NCBI GenBank assembly: GCA_030066245.1
Contig: JASJBY010000234.1
Location: forward strand, 1 to 6,416
DNA from: Gammaproteobacteria bacterium
GTDB lineage: Bacteria > Pseudomonadota > Gammaproteobacteria > JAABTG01
DNA length: 6,416 bases
Direction of reading: 5' to 3'
Shown one piece after another: positions 5,131 through 6,416 of this stretch. How positions within the stretch are numbered: the first letter of the stretch is position 1; every line of letters begins with the position of its first letter. The translations under genes and the position numbers were made by a program. The notes beneath the pieces are model-generated. The model had not been told where the DNA came from and did no database searches. It saw only the letters and a program-made list of their open reading frames with translations.

Positions 5131-6416
5131 ATGGTGTCCGAGAGGTCTCGCCAGCTCGATGTCCATGCCCTGCTGGGCCCGGCCGCCTACCCGCACCAGG
5201 TGGGCAAGCTCGAGCTGCTGGAAACACACATTTCCTGGGTCGTGCTGACTGGCCCTTTCGCCTACAAGATAAAAAAGGGGCTGAATCTTGGCTTTCTTGA
5301 CTTCAGCACCCTCGCAAAGCGACGCTTTTTCTGCGAGGAGGAAATTCGCCTGAACGGGCGTCTTGCGCCAGAGATCTATCTGGCGGCGGTGCCTATCCGG
5401 GGAACGCACGATTGCCCTCGCCTGAGCGGCTCCGGGCCAGTCATCGAGTATGCCGTCAAGATGCGCCAGTTCCCCCAGCGGGATCTGCTCGACCGACTGG
5501 TGGACAGGAATCAGCTGCGCAATGAACACGTGGACGCCATGGCCTCCCTGGTGGCACGCTTTCATGAGCGAATTCCACCCGCGCAGCCGCAAACCACTTT
5601 CGGCCGGCCGGCGCAGGTCCACGCTCCGGTCGACGACAACGTGCGCCAGACACGCTCCAGGGTCGACGACGCCCGTGTCAGGAAACGTCTCGATGCACTT
5701 CGGCACTGGAGCGACAGTACTTTCAAGCGCCTCTCGGACCACATGCAGAAGCGCCGCTCGGAAGGCTTCATCCGAGAATGTCACGGCGACATGCACCTGG
5801 GCAACATGGCGCTGCTCCACGGCCGCATCCTCATCTTCGACGGTATCGAGTTCAACGACAACCTGCGTTGGATAGACGTCATGAGCGAAGTGGCGTTCTT
5901 GACCAGCGATCTCGAATACCGGGCTCGACCGGACTATGCCTGGCGATTCCTGAATGGCTACCTGGAGTCCACCGGCGACTACGCTGGTCTTGCCCTGTTG
6001 CGTTACTACCAGGCCTACCGTGCCATGGTTCGAGCCAAGGTGAGCTGCATTCGCCTTCACCAGCCTGAGTTGACTGACACGGACCGAGCCGAAGGCGAGA
6101 AAGAATTTCAACGGCACCTGACCCAGGCCGAGGGTTATACTCGCCCTGCGCGTCCCTTTCTGGTCCTGATGCGGGGCTTGTCCGGTTCAGGTAAGACGGT
6201 TGTCAGCCAACGCCTGCTGGAGCGGGCAGGCGCCGTTCGCCTGCGATCGGACGTGGAGCGAAAGCGCCTCTTCGGCTTGACCCCCGGCGACAGAGCCGAG
6301 GCTGGTGTCGGCAGGGGTATCTATACGCCTGAGGCGAGCGAGCGTACTTATCACAGGCTGTTGACCCTGGCCTGCGCGGTTCTCCGTGCCGGCCATCCGG
6401 TCATCGTCGACGCCAC
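5131..6416 (+). CDS. Bifunctional aminoglycoside-phosphotransferase-like / P-loop kinase protein (3' end outside window)
   Basis: The reading frame is open from the ATG at 5131 to the window edge: 428 complete codons plus two bases, with no stop. The N-terminal part (about 20-310) is a COG2187-type aminoglycoside phosphotransferase-like fold: AYKIKKG (44-50) may supply the ATP lysine, ECHGDMHLGNM (216-226) is the catalytic loop with Asp220 and Asn225, and IFDGIEFN (235-242) carries the metal-binding Asp237. The C-terminal part (from about 342) is a COG0645-type predicted kinase: GLSGSGKT (349-356) is a textbook Walker A with Lys355, followed by LRSDVERKRLF (371-381) and VIVDA at the edge. Known fusions of this kind run to about 500 residues, so roughly 80-100 are probably missing. 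The substrate is unknown. The APH-like fold does not by itself mean antibiotic resistance. No Shine-Dalgarno precedes the ATG, and the 7-bp gap suggests translation coupled to the radical SAM gene. Confidence 0.88.
   Translation, partial: MVSERSRQLDVHALLGPAAYPHQVGKLELLETHISWVVLTGPFAYKIKKGLNLGFLDFSTLAKRRFFCEEEIRLNGRLAPEIYLAAVPIRGTHDCPRLSGSGPVIEYAVKMRQFPQRDLLDRLVDRNQLRNEHVDAMASLVARFHERIPPAQPQTTFGRPAQVHAPVDDNVRQTRSRVDDARVRKRLDALRHWSDSTFKRLSDHMQKRRSEGFIRECHGDMHLGNMALLHGRILIFDGIEFNDNLRWIDVMSEVAFLTSDLEYRARPDYAWRFLNGYLESTGDYAGLALLRYYQAYRAMVRAKVSCIRLHQPELTDTDRAEGEKEFQRHLTQAEGYTRPARPFLVLMRGLSGSGKTVVSQRLLERAGAVRLRSDVERKRLFGLTPGDRAEAGVGRGIYTPEASERTYHRLLTLACAVLRAGHPVIVDA

Noticed and set aside
4065..5132. 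355-codon open frame on the minus strand
   Set aside because: It is antisense to the radical SAM gene, whose family motifs are unmistakable. The minus-strand product is low in recognisable motifs and looks like a codon-bias shadow.
5005..6117. 370-codon open frame on the minus strand
   Set aside because: It is antisense to the kinase fusion, which carries intact HGDMHLGN and Walker A motifs on the plus strand.
5131..6416. Antibiotic resistance gene, because of the aminoglycoside phosphotransferase-like domain
   Set aside because: The domain architecture matches the broad COG2187-COG0645 kinase fusion rather than a dedicated resistance enzyme, and there is no mobile-element context.

Overview
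This window reads as ordinary chromosomal DNA from a GC-rich gammaproteobacterium. The four recognisable protein families all look closest to gammaproteobacterial versions, RpiA and the DAHP synthase very clearly so when compared from memory with E. coli. The layout, with ilvA and rpiA back to back and a PA0069-type radical SAM gene nearby, fits a non-enteric lineage such as relatives of Pseudomonas or the purple sulfur bacteria. The species cannot be named from this sequence. There are no transposases, integrases, phage genes, CRISPR repeats, tRNAs or rRNAs.

Layout. Positions 1-259 are non-coding leader DNA with several small repeats and a strong hairpin. They are followed by a class I DAHP synthase gene (260-1369, +). 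A 131-bp convergent gap separates it from ilvA, the biosynthetic threonine dehydratase (1501-3039, -, GTG start). A 245-bp divergent region (3040-3284) holds a good candidate ilvA promoter, an operator-like inverted repeat and a perfect 7-bp hairpin. Next come rpiA (3285-3941, +), a 111-bp gap with a perfect 16-bp palindrome, a PA0069-family radical SAM gene (about 4053-5123, +) and, 7 bp later, an aminoglycoside-phosphotransferase-like/P-loop kinase fusion (5131 to beyond the window end, +).

How the genes relate. RpiA works in the non-oxidative pentose phosphate pathway, which supplies erythrose 4-phosphate. DAHP synthase joins that sugar to phosphoenolpyruvate to start aromatic amino acid synthesis. 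IlvA commits threonine to isoleucine. These are housekeeping functions that share carbon metabolism but do not form one operon. The last two genes are tightly spaced, probably cotranscribed, and belong to families whose substrates are not established. They are the only real unknown biology here.

I found no convincing novel system. The items most worth a second look are the radical SAM/kinase pair, the operator-like repeat over the ilvA promoter, the palindrome before the radical SAM gene, and the structured leaders of the DAHP synthase gene and rpiA.
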